NCBI GenBank assembly: GCA_905618945.1
Contig: CAJQTF010000029.1
Coordinates: 1-64,000 of the forward strand
DNA: 64,000 nucleotides
Reading direction: 5' to 3'
From: an uncultured Methylophilaceae bacterium
GTDB taxonomy: Bacteria > Pseudomonadota > Gammaproteobacteria > Burkholderiales > Methylophilaceae
The position numbers and the translations under genes were made by a program. Within the stretch, counting starts at the first letter, position 1. Each line of letters opens with the position of its first letter. Positions 18,547 through 28,900 of this stretch are shown piece after piece. A model generated the notes under the pieces. That model did no database searches. It was not told the DNA's origin and saw nothing but the letters and a program-made list of their open reading frames with translations.

Positions 18547-19691
18547 TCAATAATCTCAAGGTGATTTTCACGCACAATTGCAATATTTTTAATAAAGCTA
18601 TATTCGTTGAATATTATTTTTCTCACTTCATCAGAGTAACCGGCTGCAATAATAATAACTGCATCAGGCTTATTAGTTTTTAATTGCTCTGGCGCTTCAA
18701 TTTTGATATTAGTTCCAGAGGTATATTTATTTTGTTTGAAAGCAGCAGAGTCTACAATAAAGCTTATATATTTCCCTATTCCTGATAAAGATATAATAGC
18801 CAATGACTGATGACCGGCTCCCCATATAACAATATTTTTATTATCAAAATTTCTAATATAGCTAGTTAATTGACTATTTAATGAAGTAAAGCTATCTTCA
18901 AAATTACTGACTGGAAGGCGGGTTCTTTTCTTAACTTCAACAGATAAAATATAATCATGCCAAATAGATTTGATTGATATTATTTCAAATCCATTGCTTT
19001 GTAATAGTTGTGAAAGCGAGCTCTTGTCGAAATAAAAAATATGGTCAGTAATAAATTCTGAATAAAGCCCTTTTTTTTGAATCATTTCAAAGTTAGGCAC
19101 CTCAATAATTCCATATGCTTCTTCTGCTAACAAATCCCATAAGATATTTAATGCTTCAGAGGGGTTAGGCCAATGCTCCATAAAGCTAAATATACCAAAC
19201 GCATCATAGTTATGTTGGTGATGATCTTGAATCACTAAATCATTATCTAAATAACCTTTACTTACTTCTAAATTTTTTGTTTTACAAACAACAACATTTT
19301 TATCGGAGTACTCCAAGCCAAATGCTTCTTTGATGCCAATTTTTTTTATAATTTCTAGGTAATCTCCAGCACCACAACCAATTTCAATATATTTTTTATT
19401 AGTTAAATTATTTAACTCCGACCATTCTTTAAATTGTTCTATTCTAAACTCTTCCATTTCTTTTGAAACAGATACTGCCCGAATTACTTCTTTATAATAT
19501 GAAACAGGAGGCAATATATGCTGGACTAGATTGCATTTTGTACATTGGTAAATATCAAGATTTACACTGTTTCCCTTCTGGTCAGGATCGTTATGAAAAT
19601 CTTGTGCAGAAAAAGGGGAATTCTTGTAGCTTAGAAGAGGGGGGCTGAATAATGCCCCATCACAAGCTCTACATTTAGTTTTAGACCTCAT
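18543..19691 (-). CDS. Class I SAM C-methyltransferase with N-terminal zinc-binding segment (sugar C-methyltransferase family)
   Basis: CRACDG...YQCTKCNLVQ; YIEIGCGAGDYLEII; C-terminal Rossmann-like NIVIWGAGHQSLAII. Confidence 0.85.
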   Translation of the reverse strand: MRSKTKCRACDGALFSPPLLSYKNSPFSAQDFHNDPDQKGNSVNLDIYQCTKCNLVQHILPPVSYYKEVIRAVSVSKEMEEFRIEQFKEWSELNNLTNKKYIEIGCGAGDYLEIIKKIGIKEAFGLEYSDKNVVVCKTKNLEVSKGYLDNDLVIQDHHQHNYDAFGIFSFMEHWPNPSEALNILWDLLAEEAYGIIEVPNFEMIQKKGLYSEFITDHIFYFDKSSLSQLLQSNGFEIISIKSIWHDYILSVEVKKRTRLPVSNFEDSFTSLNSQLTSYIRNFDNKNIVIWGAGHQSLAIISLSGIGKYISFIVDSAAFKQNKYTSGTNIKIEAPEQLKTNKPDAVIIIAAGYSDEVRKIIFNEYSFIKNIAIVRENHLEIIE

Positions 19692-21515
19692 TTAATTCTT
19701 AATTTTCTCAGAAGATGGATCTAGTGGATAAAGCATTTCAGTTCTTAATTGATCTCTAGATAATAGGGGAGACATGTCCTCTAAAGGCATTGACAACATT
19801 GAGCCATTCTTTTGAGGGATTGCGGCAGATTTTGGCCATAATACATCATCTGATTTTAAAGAAATATCGCACACAATTGATTTTTTACTTCTAAGAACCT
19901 TATTTACTCCATCAACCAAGGCGTTTAAATTTTTTACCTTGATAGCACTAATACCAATCGAATTAAATATTTTAGATATATCAGGTAAAAATAAATTTGA
20001 TTTTGGATCAGTCGCAATATATCTTTCATTAAAATAATTTTTTTGAGTATTTCTTATTGATGCGTAACCATTATTATTAAGGATGAATAATTTAAATGGT
20101 TTCTTAGATATCTTTAGTGTCAAAATTTCTTGAAGGTTCATTAAGAAGCTACCATCACTTTCAATGCATATCACTTCTTTATATTTGTTAGAATTTAAAG
20201 CACCAATCAATGCAGGTATCCCATATCCCATCGCACCCAATCCTGAAGTCAAAAAAATCCTTTGGCCAGGTTTATTTCTGAATGCCATATAAAAAGATTC
20301 AATAGCCAAGCCTGAGCTTCCTGTAACGATTAAAGAGTTTTTTGGTAAGAGATCTGACAAAACATCAACTAATTGAAGATGGCTAATTTTTTTATGTTTA
20401 GTAAAATTCTCCCCATCGTTAATCGCATATCTTTTTTTCCAATCATTACATTTATTTATCCAATCAGAAAAACTTTTTATTACACTTTTAGCCGCCGTTT
20501 TATTTAAATTTTCTATAAACAACTTTGCATCTAAATTAATCTTGAAATGAATTTTCATTTTAAATTTATTTAATTCATTTAAATCAATATCTATAATTAT
20601 TTTTTTAGCATTTTTAGCAAAGTTTTTTGGGTTGTATGCAGTTACAACATTATCTAGCCTTGCTCCTATTGAGATTAACAAATCAGAATTTTGAATTGCA
20701 AAATTAGGTGCCCTAAGAGCGACCGACCCAGGTTTTCCAATGTTTAATTTACTTGAATTTTCTAACAAATCCATGGCATTCCATGTTGTCACAACAGGTA
20801 TTTTTAATATTTTGCACATTTTTGTAAAATCTTTAGATGCTCTAGATAATCTAACACCATGGCCAGCTAAAATAATCGGTCTTTTTGAAGAATTAATTAA
20901 AGTGATAATTTCATCGTATTTATTAAATAACTTGACAGAATTTTTGCTATTAAATAAATTTTTAAATCCAAGAAGCTTACTTGGCTCTATGGGTGCAGCT
21001 TGAATATCAAGCGGTATATCGATCCAAACAGGGCCTTTTCGACCTGTTGTGGCTAAATGGTAAGCTTTTTCTAGTTCTGATCTAATTTTTTTTGGGTCTT
21101 TAATAGTCGTAGCGTATTTAGTAATTGATTTTACAATTGTTACAATATCGACTTCTTGAGGCCCCATCTGCCTGACACCTGTTTTTCCTTTTAAATCTGA
21201 TCTTTTAACTTGACCAGAAATAATCATTAATGGAACAGACTCTATCCAGGCACCGGCAACACCGGTTATGGCATTAGTTGAACCAGGACCAGTAGTAACT
21301 ATAGCAACCCCAATATTTTCAGTTACCCTTGAATAAGCTTCTGCAGAAATTGATGAAGCTTGTTCGTTATGGTTTGCAACATAATCTAAACCTTTTTTGC
21401 ATTGAATAGCGTCATTTAAAAACATAGCGCCGCCGCCAGGGACCATGAAAACGCAATCTACTCCAATATTTTTGATAAATGATGCTACAAAATCTGCAAC
21501 TCGAATTTTTTGCAT
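19692..21515 (-). CDS. Thiamine pyrophosphate-dependent enzyme, acetolactate synthase-like
   Basis: HNEQASSISAEAYSR, TTGPGSTNAITGVAGAWIESVP, ESDGSFLMNLQEILTL...NNNGYASIRNTQ. Confidence 0.9.
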   Translation of the reverse strand: MQKIRVADFVASFIKNIGVDCVFMVPGGGAMFLNDAIQCKKGLDYVANHNEQASSISAEAYSRVTENIGVAIVTTGPGSTNAITGVAGAWIESVPLMIISGQVKRSDLKGKTGVRQMGPQEVDIVTIVKSITKYATTIKDPKKIRSELEKAYHLATTGRKGPVWIDIPLDIQAAPIEPSKLLGFKNLFNSKNSVKLFNKYDEIITLINSSKRPIILAGHGVRLSRASKDFTKMCKILKIPVVTTWNAMDLLENSSKLNIGKPGSVALRAPNFAIQNSDLLISIGARLDNVVTAYNPKNFAKNAKKIIIDIDLNELNKFKMKIHFKINLDAKLFIENLNKTAAKSVIKSFSDWINKCNDWKKRYAINDGENFTKHKKISHLQLVDVLSDLLPKNSLIVTGSSGLAIESFYMAFRNKPGQRIFLTSGLGAMGYGIPALIGALNSNKYKEVICIESDGSFLMNLQEILTLKISKKPFKLFILNNNGYASIRNTQKNYFNERYIATDPKSNLFLPDISKIFNSIGISAIKVKNLNALVDGVNKVLRSKKSIVCDISLKSDDVLWPKSAAIPQKNGSMLSMPLEDMSPLLSRDQLRTEMLYPLDPSSEKIKN

Positions 21516-21534
21516 ATAAGTTTTTAATAAACTA

Positions 21535-23043
21535 TTATAAATTTTTATAAAAATTTATAATAGTTTTCCTATTTTTATTTTGAGTTATTTTATCATCAAT
21601 ATAAAATGAATCATTCATGTGATGCGTATCAGAAATCTCTTCAACAACAGAGCCCTTTAAACTTGTGAACTGATGAACCATTCCTTTTTCAATTGTTATG
21701 ATCTCACCTAATTTCATGATTAAATCTTTACCATCAATTGTTAATGTTAAGTCTCCGTAAATTAAGCGAAATGACTCCTCTTTTTTCTTATGAAACTGTG
21801 CAGGATGAACTTGCCCAGGAAGTGACACAAGTAATTTCTTACAATAAGTTCGATTAACTAAAGTAAAAATAACCATCCCAAATTTATAAAACTTATCAAG
21901 ACCATAATGATGTGAAATCTCCATCTCAACAGGGGATGGTAGGTGTATATTAGCCTCAGTAATTAATATATTAATTTTTTTAGTTATTCCCTCTAAAACA
22001 GACCTTCGCTCTATAATATTGGCATTATCATGAGAGATAACTTCATCCAATTCAATATTTGACTTTGCAACAAACGACGAATACTTTGAGTAATCATTTG
22101 CTGTGAATTGATTCTGAGAGGGAGGAAATGCAAAATAAATATCTTTTCGGGAAATAGCCTCACCTTTTTCAATTCTCCTATTTACAAACATACCCCTTCT
22201 TAGTGAAATTAAACTATCTTGTTCAGCTTTGTCAATTGGAGTTCTCTTGGAGCCTTGACCACAAACAATTAACGCTAATGAAAGGGCCTCTAGCCATTTT
22301 TCAAATTGAGCTGGAGTCACTGAATATTTATTAACTGGGTATAGATCAGTTGGCAAACCAATGTGTTTTTCAAAAATCTTAGCCCCTTTTGCAGCAGCCA
22401 TCAAAACGAAACTAAAATTGCTAGGATCTTCATGTGTAGAATACCCAATTGTTGTATCTGGATAGCGATTAGTAAGATAATCTATTTGGGATAAATTTAA
22501 TTTATGATTAGGTGTTGGGTACTGTGCAACACAATGCATAATTGCAAAATCTTTCCCTCTATTTTTAAAGAAAGAAATTACACTATCTATATCGCCTTCA
22601 GATGCTCCAGCTGTTGATGCAATAATTGGTTTATCTAGCTGAACCATTTCTTCTAATAATGGCCAATCAGTGAAAGAGCAACTCGCTACCTTTAATATAT
22701 CGATATCTTGTCTTGTTATTAATTTTATAGACTTGTTATCGAATGGGGTAACCATAGATAGATAGCCATTTGATTTTATTGCATCTATAAGTTTGTTAAA
22801 ATCTTTTTCAGCCAACCTGGTTTCCGAAAATCTTTTAACGTAATGATTATCAAAATCATTTTTTACTGACTTATGAATGAAGGTATCTAGGTCCCTGTAT
22901 TGCAATTTAAAAGCAAAATTAAGATTTTGAAACTTATTGCAAATTTTTGAATAAGTATCAATTAGATTGGTACCGTGTTTCACATCTCCCATATGGTTAT
23001 TTGCTATTTCAAGAACAATTAAATCTTTTAATATACTAGGCAT
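21535..23043 (-). CDS. NeuB-family sialic-acid-synthase-like protein with SAF and C-terminal cupin domain
   Basis: LEIANNHMGD, FKLQYRD, STAGASEGDID, HCVAQYPTP, GYSTHEDP, FEKHIG; SAF ISLRRGMFVNRRIEKGEAI; cupin VHPAQFHKKKEESFRLIYGDLTLTIDGK. Confidence 0.88.
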   Translation of the reverse strand: MPSILKDLIVLEIANNHMGDVKHGTNLIDTYSKICNKFQNLNFAFKLQYRDLDTFIHKSVKNDFDNHYVKRFSETRLAEKDFNKLIDAIKSNGYLSMVTPFDNKSIKLITRQDIDILKVASCSFTDWPLLEEMVQLDKPIIASTAGASEGDIDSVISFFKNRGKDFAIMHCVAQYPTPNHKLNLSQIDYLTNRYPDTTIGYSTHEDPSNFSFVLMAAAKGAKIFEKHIGLPTDLYPVNKYSVTPAQFEKWLEALSLALIVCGQGSKRTPIDKAEQDSLISLRRGMFVNRRIEKGEAISRKDIYFAFPPSQNQFTANDYSKYSSFVAKSNIELDEVISHDNANIIERRSVLEGITKKINILITEANIHLPSPVEMEISHHYGLDKFYKFGMVIFTLVNRTYCKKLLVSLPGQVHPAQFHKKKEESFRLIYGDLTLTIDGKDLIMKLGEIITIEKGMVHQFTSLKGSVVEEISDTHHMNDSFYIDDKITQNKNRKTIINFYKNL

Positions 23044-23197
23044 TTTTAAAGATGAATCCCGAATGTAAATTTCAAAAAAATTATCTCATAAATTAATTTA
23101 TGATTAATAGCTAACATCTGAATCTAGTATATTTTTTTTAACATAAATTGCAAGAGAATATCCCCATTGTTCAATTCATATATTAGTTAGACATAAA

Positions 23198-23220
23198 CAA
23201 CCACCAGGAGGCGGTCTTTA
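23198..23220 (-). terminator. Rho-independent terminator candidate for the glycosyltransferase gene
   Basis: Minus strand ACCGCC-TCCT-GGTGGT followed by TGTTTAT. Confidence 0.5.
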
Positions 23221-23271
23221 TATTGCCTTAATTTATATTTATATTCAGTAAAATTAATTTATAGAATTACT

Positions 23272-24207
23272 TTAGAAGTTTATCCGTTCTGATTCAATAA
23301 CTGAAAGCACATCGCGACGAACTCTGGTATGGATTGCAGCAATATATTCACCAATTAACCCCAGAAAAAACATTTGTATTGACCCAAAAAAGAATAAGCC
23401 AATTAACAATGGGGCCATGCCAACTTCGAAAGAGTCCCAATTTAAAACTTTTAAAATCAAATAGCTAGCTGCAAGAATAAAGCTTAAAATAGACAAAATA
23501 AATCCAAGTATAGATAAAAGCCTTATAGGAACTTTTGAGTGATCAGTAATCGCCGCCACAGCATGCTCATACAAGCCATATAAGCTATTACTTGTAATGC
23601 CTTGTTTTCTTGTAGATTGAGTAAAAAATACTCTACCAATCGGAAACCCTATTTGAACTAAGATGCCTCTCAAGAACGGAAGTGGGTCATGAATAGTTCT
23701 TAAAATATTAAGTACATCCCGATCAAGTAACCCATTGCCAGTTGAATTTTCAATGGGGGGGGTGTCTGAGATAATAGTTAGAGTTCGATAAAAAATTTTT
23801 CTTAAATAAAATATGAATTGGTTTTCCTTCGACGCATTTTTTACAAGTACTACAATTTTAAAACCTTCTTCCCACTTTTTTAGTAGATCAGGAATGACCT
23901 CAGGGGGGTCCTGAAGATCTGAGGCAATATGAATACATGCATCTGTTTTGACTTGTTTTAAACCATGTAGCACTGATGAAGGTGATCCGAAATTTCTAGC
24001 ATTTACTATAACTTTAACTTTTTTATTTTTTTTAGCTATTTTTTTAAGCTTGTCAACAGTTCCATCATCAGATGAATTATCAATAAATAAATGTTCGAAA
24101 TTATATTTAGGATGTTCTGCGATTACTTTGGAAACTCTACTAACTAATTCATCAACGTTAGATTCTTCATTCAAGGTAGGCGTAAGTATGGTTATTGTTT
24201 TTTTCAT
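23272..24207 (-). CDS. GT2 polyprenyl-phosphate glycosyltransferase (GtrB/ArnC-like) with C-terminal TM pair
   Basis: ITILTPTLNEESNVDELV, FIDNSSDDGTVD, two hydrophobic segments near the C terminus. Confidence 0.88.
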   Translation of the reverse strand: MKKTITILTPTLNEESNVDELVSRVSKVIAEHPKYNFEHLFIDNSSDDGTVDKLKKIAKKNKKVKVIVNARNFGSPSSVLHGLKQVKTDACIHIASDLQDPPEVIPDLLKKWEEGFKIVVLVKNASKENQFIFYLRKIFYRTLTIISDTPPIENSTGNGLLDRDVLNILRTIHDPLPFLRGILVQIGFPIGRVFFTQSTRKQGITSNSLYGLYEHAVAAITDHSKVPIRLLSILGFILSILSFILAASYLILKVLNWDSFEVGMAPLLIGLFFFGSIQMFFLGLIGEYIAAIHTRVRRDVLSVIESERINF

Positions 24208-24485
24208 TTTTAAATACCCAATTTTCATTTAAATAATATTAATTAATTGTTACACAAGGATTAAATAACATTTTACTTACTGATTAAAACTTTTTAATCT
24301 GAAATGTCGTCTACTTTAATTTTGCATTATTATCTTTGTATTATTTTTTTCATTATACATTGGGGCTTTACTAAATAATAGACACCTCCTCATAAATAAA
24401 AACAAAATAAATAGTATTTATGGAAATAAAAAAAATTGTTGTTATAATTCTAACTAAATACATTATATAAATTACAATTGGAAAT

Positions 24486-25547
24486 ATGAAAAAAAGAAGT
24501 GATCGTTTAGTCGCAGAAATAAACCAGCTCATGGCGAAAGTTACAGCTGGGTGGAATACCAGTTCACCTTTTATGATGGATGAATATGCATGTTTAATTT
24601 GTAATGCTTATTTTAGAAAGGAAATCTTTAAATCCGACCTTGATGTAATCGAAGATTTAATCGTTTTCTTTACATCCCTGGCTAGCCTTAAAAATGCATC
24701 GATATTAAGGGAAATTTTAAAAACTACAAATAATTTATCGAAAAATATAGACAGCCTTCGTCTAGATAGTAAATTTTGTCAGGTACTTTCCGATGATTTA
24801 AAAAATAAATTAAGAGATACACATGAAACTAAGCTAACCAAAGATAGCCGTGTTCATCCTATTGAAGATTTGCCAGGTGAAGATTACGATGATTTTTATG
24901 GAAAATACGCAAGGGATTTAGATTCTAATTGGCTTAGGAATGCAGAAAGACTTTCTGCATTAAAAATTAAAAAGCCCTCAAGAATCTTAGATATTGGTTG
25001 CGGCTTTGGTTTTTTTAGTCATATTGCTAAATTCAATGGGCATATAGTGGATTCAATAGATATGCCAAATGCGAGCCCTATACTTAAAGCGGCATCTGAA
25101 ATACTTAAAGTAAAAAAATATGATTTTTTAATCAAGCCAAACACACCCTTATTGAAGTTTAAAAATAAATTTGATCATGTCACTGCATTCCAAATTGTTT
25201 TTAATGGCCATGCCTCAAAAAGTCTTTGGGATGTTGATGAGTGGAAGTTTTTCCTTTTAGACCTTCATGACAATATTTTAAAAGATGATGGCCAGGTTAC
25301 CTTAGTTTTTAATGGTGAGCATAAAGCTTTAAAACCAATTATGATTGATGGAGAGCATGTATATTTAGGCAAAAAATCAGTAGAACAATTCTTTAATCCA
25401 TTCTTTGCTAACAAAGCTAAAATGGCTCAACGAGACAATAAAATGATAGCTATTTTAACGAAAAAAAATATAAAAGAAGCTTGCCATACCAGTATCTTTA
25501 AAAAACAAAGCTACTCCTTAGATCTGGTAGAAGGTAAATATGGATAA
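24486..25547 (+). CDS. Class I SAM-dependent methyltransferase
   Basis: RILDIGCGFGFFSHIAKFNG motif I. Confidence 0.75.
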   Translation: MKKRSDRLVAEINQLMAKVTAGWNTSSPFMMDEYACLICNAYFRKEIFKSDLDVIEDLIVFFTSLASLKNASILREILKTTNNLSKNIDSLRLDSKFCQVLSDDLKNKLRDTHETKLTKDSRVHPIEDLPGEDYDDFYGKYARDLDSNWLRNAERLSALKIKKPSRILDIGCGFGFFSHIAKFNGHIVDSIDMPNASPILKAASEILKVKKYDFLIKPNTPLLKFKNKFDHVTAFQIVFNGHASKSLWDVDEWKFFLLDLHDNILKDDGQVTLVFNGEHKALKPIMIDGEHVYLGKKSVEQFFNPFFANKAKMAQRDNKMIAILTKKNIKEACHTSIFKKQSYSLDLVEGKYG

Positions 25548-25704
25548 AAAATTCTATATTGATTACCCTCAAGAAAAAATCGAGGAGGGGAGTAATATTT
25601 ATAGATGTTCTATTTGCAAAGAAAAGTCACTGACAATTAATGGTTTACTAGGTAATCATAAGCCTAGCTGTAAGTACCGAATAGATATAGAGGAAAGAAA
25701 ATAA
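25540..25704 (+). CDS. Small protein (54 aa) with CxxC...HxxxC zinc-finger-like motif
   Basis: MDKKFYIDYPQEKIEEGSNIYRCSICKEKSLTINGLLGNHKPSCKYRIDIEERK; start overlaps the upstream stop. Confidence 0.5.
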   Translation: MDKKFYIDYPQEKIEEGSNIYRCSICKEKSLTINGLLGNHKPSCKYRIDIEERK

Positions 25705-25727
25705 TCAGAGATGATTTTAAGGATTGT

Positions 25728-25952
25728 TTGAAGGCAATTGAATTCGTTTTAGATGGTAAATGGGACTCAGCGCACGAGATAGTGCAAGAACTAAGTACAT
25801 CTGAGGCTCAATGGATTCACGCAGTTTTGCATAAAATCGAGGGAGATGAAAGTAATAGCCGTTATTGGTATTCTCGTTGTGGTTTAGAAGTCTATGAATC
25901 TTATCTAGATTCAACTCAAGAATTAAAATCAATTAAAAAGAATTTAAAATAA
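25728..25952 (+). CDS. Small conserved-looking hypothetical protein (probably extended upstream)
   Basis: LDGKWDSAHEIVQELSTSEAQWIHAVLHKIEGDESNSRYWYSR pattern. Confidence 0.65.
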   Translation: MKAIEFVLDGKWDSAHEIVQELSTSEAQWIHAVLHKIEGDESNSRYWYSRCGLEVYESYLDSTQELKSIKKNLK

Positions 25953-26003
25953 CTAATCAATTTTAAATCCTTTATTATAAAACAGAACTCGAATAGGAAT
26001 AAA

Positions 26004-27197
26004 ATGAATAAAAAAACAAAAGATGCACTTGATTATCATGAATTTCCGATTCCTGGAAAATTATCGGTAAATCCTACTAAACCTTGCGATACTGCAGATG
26101 ATTTAGCTTTGGCTTACACGCCAGGTGTGGCAGAACCAGTTCTTGCAATTGCAAAGGACCCCTCTAGCGCTTATCGCTTTACAAATAAGGGCAATTTAGT
26201 GGCGGTTATTACTGATGGTTCAGCTGTTCTTGGGCTTGGTAATGTCGGAGCTTTAGCAGGAAAGCCGGTGATGGAGGGCAAGGGTGTATTGTTTAAGCGA
26301 TTTGCTGATATTGATGTTTATGATATTGAGATTGATTGTTCGGATCCAGATGAATTTATTCAAACAGTTGTTAATATTGCTCCGACGTTTGGAGGTATTA
26401 ATCTAGAAGATATTGCAGCTCCACATTGTTTTTATATAGAATCAGAATTGAAAAAACGATTAGATATACCAGTTTTTCATGATGACCAACACGGCACAGC
26501 TGTGATTGTAGCTGCTGGGTTAATTAACGCCCTTGAAATTCAGAAGAAGAAATTATCAGAGGTTAATATTGTATTTTTAGGAGCTGGTGCAGCCGGATGC
26601 TCTTGTGCGAGGCTACTAAAATTAATGGGCGCTAATAATATAGTATTGGTGGATCGTAAAGGAGTATTAAACAAAAAAAGAGTTGATTTAAATAAGTATA
26701 ATCAAGATCTTGCAGTAGAAACAAAATGTAATACATTGGAAGAGTCAATGAATAATTCTGATGTGTTTATTGGGGTTTCTGGAGCGAATCTGCTTTCTAA
26801 AAATTTAATCTCTAAAATGAACCAAAATCCAATCATTTTTGCTCTTGCTAACCCAAATCCTGAAATTTTGCCTGACGAAGCTCATTCAGTTCGTGATGAT
26901 ATCGTTATGGCAACAGGGCGTTCCGATTTTCCAAACCAGGTTAATAACGTTTTAGGCTTCCCATTTTTGTTTAGAGGAGCGCTTGATGCTAAAGCAAAAG
27001 AGATTACTAATAAAATGTTAGTCGCTGCTGCAAACGCTTTGGCTAATCTAGCAAAGGAAGAGGTGCCTCAATCAGTATTAGATGCATATGAGGTTAAATC
27101 TATGTCATTTGGAAAAGAATATTTTATTCCTAAGCCCTTTGATCCAAGGTTAATAGATTGGGTTGCAAAAGCAGTTAAAGATGCAGCAATTAGTTAA
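26004..27197 (+). CDS. maeB: Malate dehydrogenase (decarboxylating)/malic enzyme, without PTA domain
   Basis: [51 protein letters not shown]. Confidence 0.93.
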   Translation: MNKKTKDALDYHEFPIPGKLSVNPTKPCDTADDLALAYTPGVAEPVLAIAKDPSSAYRFTNKGNLVAVITDGSAVLGLGNVGALAGKPVMEGKGVLFKRFADIDVYDIEIDCSDPDEFIQTVVNIAPTFGGINLEDIAAPHCFYIESELKKRLDIPVFHDDQHGTAVIVAAGLINALEIQKKKLSEVNIVFLGAGAAGCSCARLLKLMGANNIVLVDRKGVLNKKRVDLNKYNQDLAVETKCNTLEESMNNSDVFIGVSGANLLSKNLISKMNQNPIIFALANPNPEILPDEAHSVRDDIVMATGRSDFPNQVNNVLGFPFLFRGALDAKAKEITNKMLVAAANALANLAKEEVPQSVLDAYEVKSMSFGKEYFIPKPFDPRLIDWVAKAVKDAAIS

Positions 27198-27221
27198 ATT
27201 TGAACATTTTAAGGACCAATA

Positions 27222-28619
27222 TTGATGAAAAATAAAACTCGTATTGAAATTGACTCTTTAGGTCCTGTAAAAATTCCAATAGGTAAGTATTGGGGCTCAC
27301 AAACTCAGCGAGCATTAGTAAATTTTGCAATTGGTTGGGAGAAGCAACCAAAATCGATTATCCATGCCCTTGGAATTATTAAAAAAGCTTGCGCGATAAC
27401 AAATCGAGATAGTGGGGATTTGAATAAGAAAAAGTCTAAAGCAATTATTGAGGCCGCAAACGAAGTTATTGATGGAAAGCTTGATGATCAATTCCCTCTG
27501 ACAGTTTGGCAGACAGGATCTGGAACACAATCAAATATGAATGCTAATGAGGTTATATCAAATCGAGCAATTGAGCTCCTAAAGGGCGTTATCGGATCAA
27601 AAAAACCTATTCATCCAAATGATGATTGCAATATGAGCCAATCTTCAAATGATACCTTTCCAACAGCAATGCATATTGCTATAGCTTTGAAGTTAAATCA
27701 ATCACTCATTCCAGCTTTAGAGAGTCTTCATTCTGCATTAACTAATAAGTCAAAAGAATTTAAAGATATTATTAAAATTGGGCGAACACATACGATGGAT
27801 GCAACACCTATAACGCTTGGACAAGAATTTTCTGGGTACGCTCATCAAGTGAAGATGGGTATTAGATCAATAAAATCGTCACTTCCAAGAATTTATGAAG
27901 TTGCACAAGGTGCAACAGCAGTAGGAACGGGCTTGAATACAAAGAAGGGTTGGGATAAATGCGTTGCAAAGAATTTGGCCACAATAACAAAACTTCCATT
28001 TATTACTGCACCTAATAAATTTGAAGCTATTGCTACTAATGATGCCATAGTTGAATTATCTGGGTCAATTAAAACTACCTCAATATCCTTATTTAAAATT
28101 GCAAATGACCTCAGATTGCTTAGCTCTGGCCCAAGAAGTGGTTTAGGCGAGTTAAATTTACCAGAAAATGAGCCTGGTAGTTCAATAATGCCTGGAAAAG
28201 TAAACCCAACCCAAATCGAAGCTCTAACTCAAGTATGTGCCCATATTCTTGGAAATGACACCGCTATAGGATTTGCTGGCTCTCAGGGGCATTTTGAGTT
28301 AAATACCTACAAACCAATGATTGCTTACAATATTCTTCAGTCTATTCAGTTATTATCTGATGCTTGTAGGACATTTACTCATAGATGTGTTGTCGGAATA
28401 ACTCCGAATATAAAGATTATTGACAAATTGATGAGAGATAGTCTTATGCTTGTTACAGCTTTAACCCCCATAATCGGGTATGACAAAGCAGCTAAAATTG
28501 CTAAAAATGCTTACAAAAATGAAACCTCAATAAAAGAAGAAGCAATAAAATCAGGTTTTATTGATGAAAAGACTTTTGACAAAATTGTTGACCCAAAAAC
28601 TATGACAAGTCCTAAGTAA
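27222..28619 (+). CDS. fumC: Class II fumarate hydratase
   Basis: [39 protein letters not shown]. Confidence 0.95.
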   Translation: MMKNKTRIEIDSLGPVKIPIGKYWGSQTQRALVNFAIGWEKQPKSIIHALGIIKKACAITNRDSGDLNKKKSKAIIEAANEVIDGKLDDQFPLTVWQTGSGTQSNMNANEVISNRAIELLKGVIGSKKPIHPNDDCNMSQSSNDTFPTAMHIAIALKLNQSLIPALESLHSALTNKSKEFKDIIKIGRTHTMDATPITLGQEFSGYAHQVKMGIRSIKSSLPRIYEVAQGATAVGTGLNTKKGWDKCVAKNLATITKLPFITAPNKFEAIATNDAIVELSGSIKTTSISLFKIANDLRLLSSGPRSGLGELNLPENEPGSSIMPGKVNPTQIEALTQVCAHILGNDTAIGFAGSQGHFELNTYKPMIAYNILQSIQLLSDACRTFTHRCVVGITPNIKIIDKLMRDSLMLVTALTPIIGYDKAAKIAKNAYKNETSIKEEAIKSGFIDEKTFDKIVDPKTMTSPK

Positions 28620-28886
28620 TTATTTTTTATGCTTGTATTGCTGAGGGCAGAAAGCTCTTGTTATGCCTTCAGGCCTTATAGACTCATGCCTTAAATTACT
28701 ATTCTTCATTCTTTCACGCCATAAAGTATAACTTCTTGATTTTAATTCTTTCTTCATTAAAAGCTTTAATTCACTTTCATTTAGGCCGTAAACCCTTAGA
28801 ATTGCATCCAACGATGTTCTATCTTCCCATGCCATCTCAATGATTCTGGACGTATCAGATTCGCTAAATTTTTTTTTACTAGCCAT
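28620..28886 (-). CDS. TIGR03643/DUF2805 family protein
   Basis: IIEMAWEDRTSLDAILRVYGLNESELKLLMKKELKSRSYTLWRERM. Confidence 0.8.
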   Translation of the reverse strand: MASKKKFSESDTSRIIEMAWEDRTSLDAILRVYGLNESELKLLMKKELKSRSYTLWRERMKNSNLRHESIRPEGITRAFCPQQYKHKK

Positions 28887-28900
28887 TTTTTTCCTTAAAT

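Noticed and set aside
23200-23215. AGGCGGT resembling an ops/JUMPstart element near the polysaccharide genes
   Set aside because: Lacks the GGCGGTAGCGT core; better explained as the terminator stem of the minus-strand glycosyltransferase.
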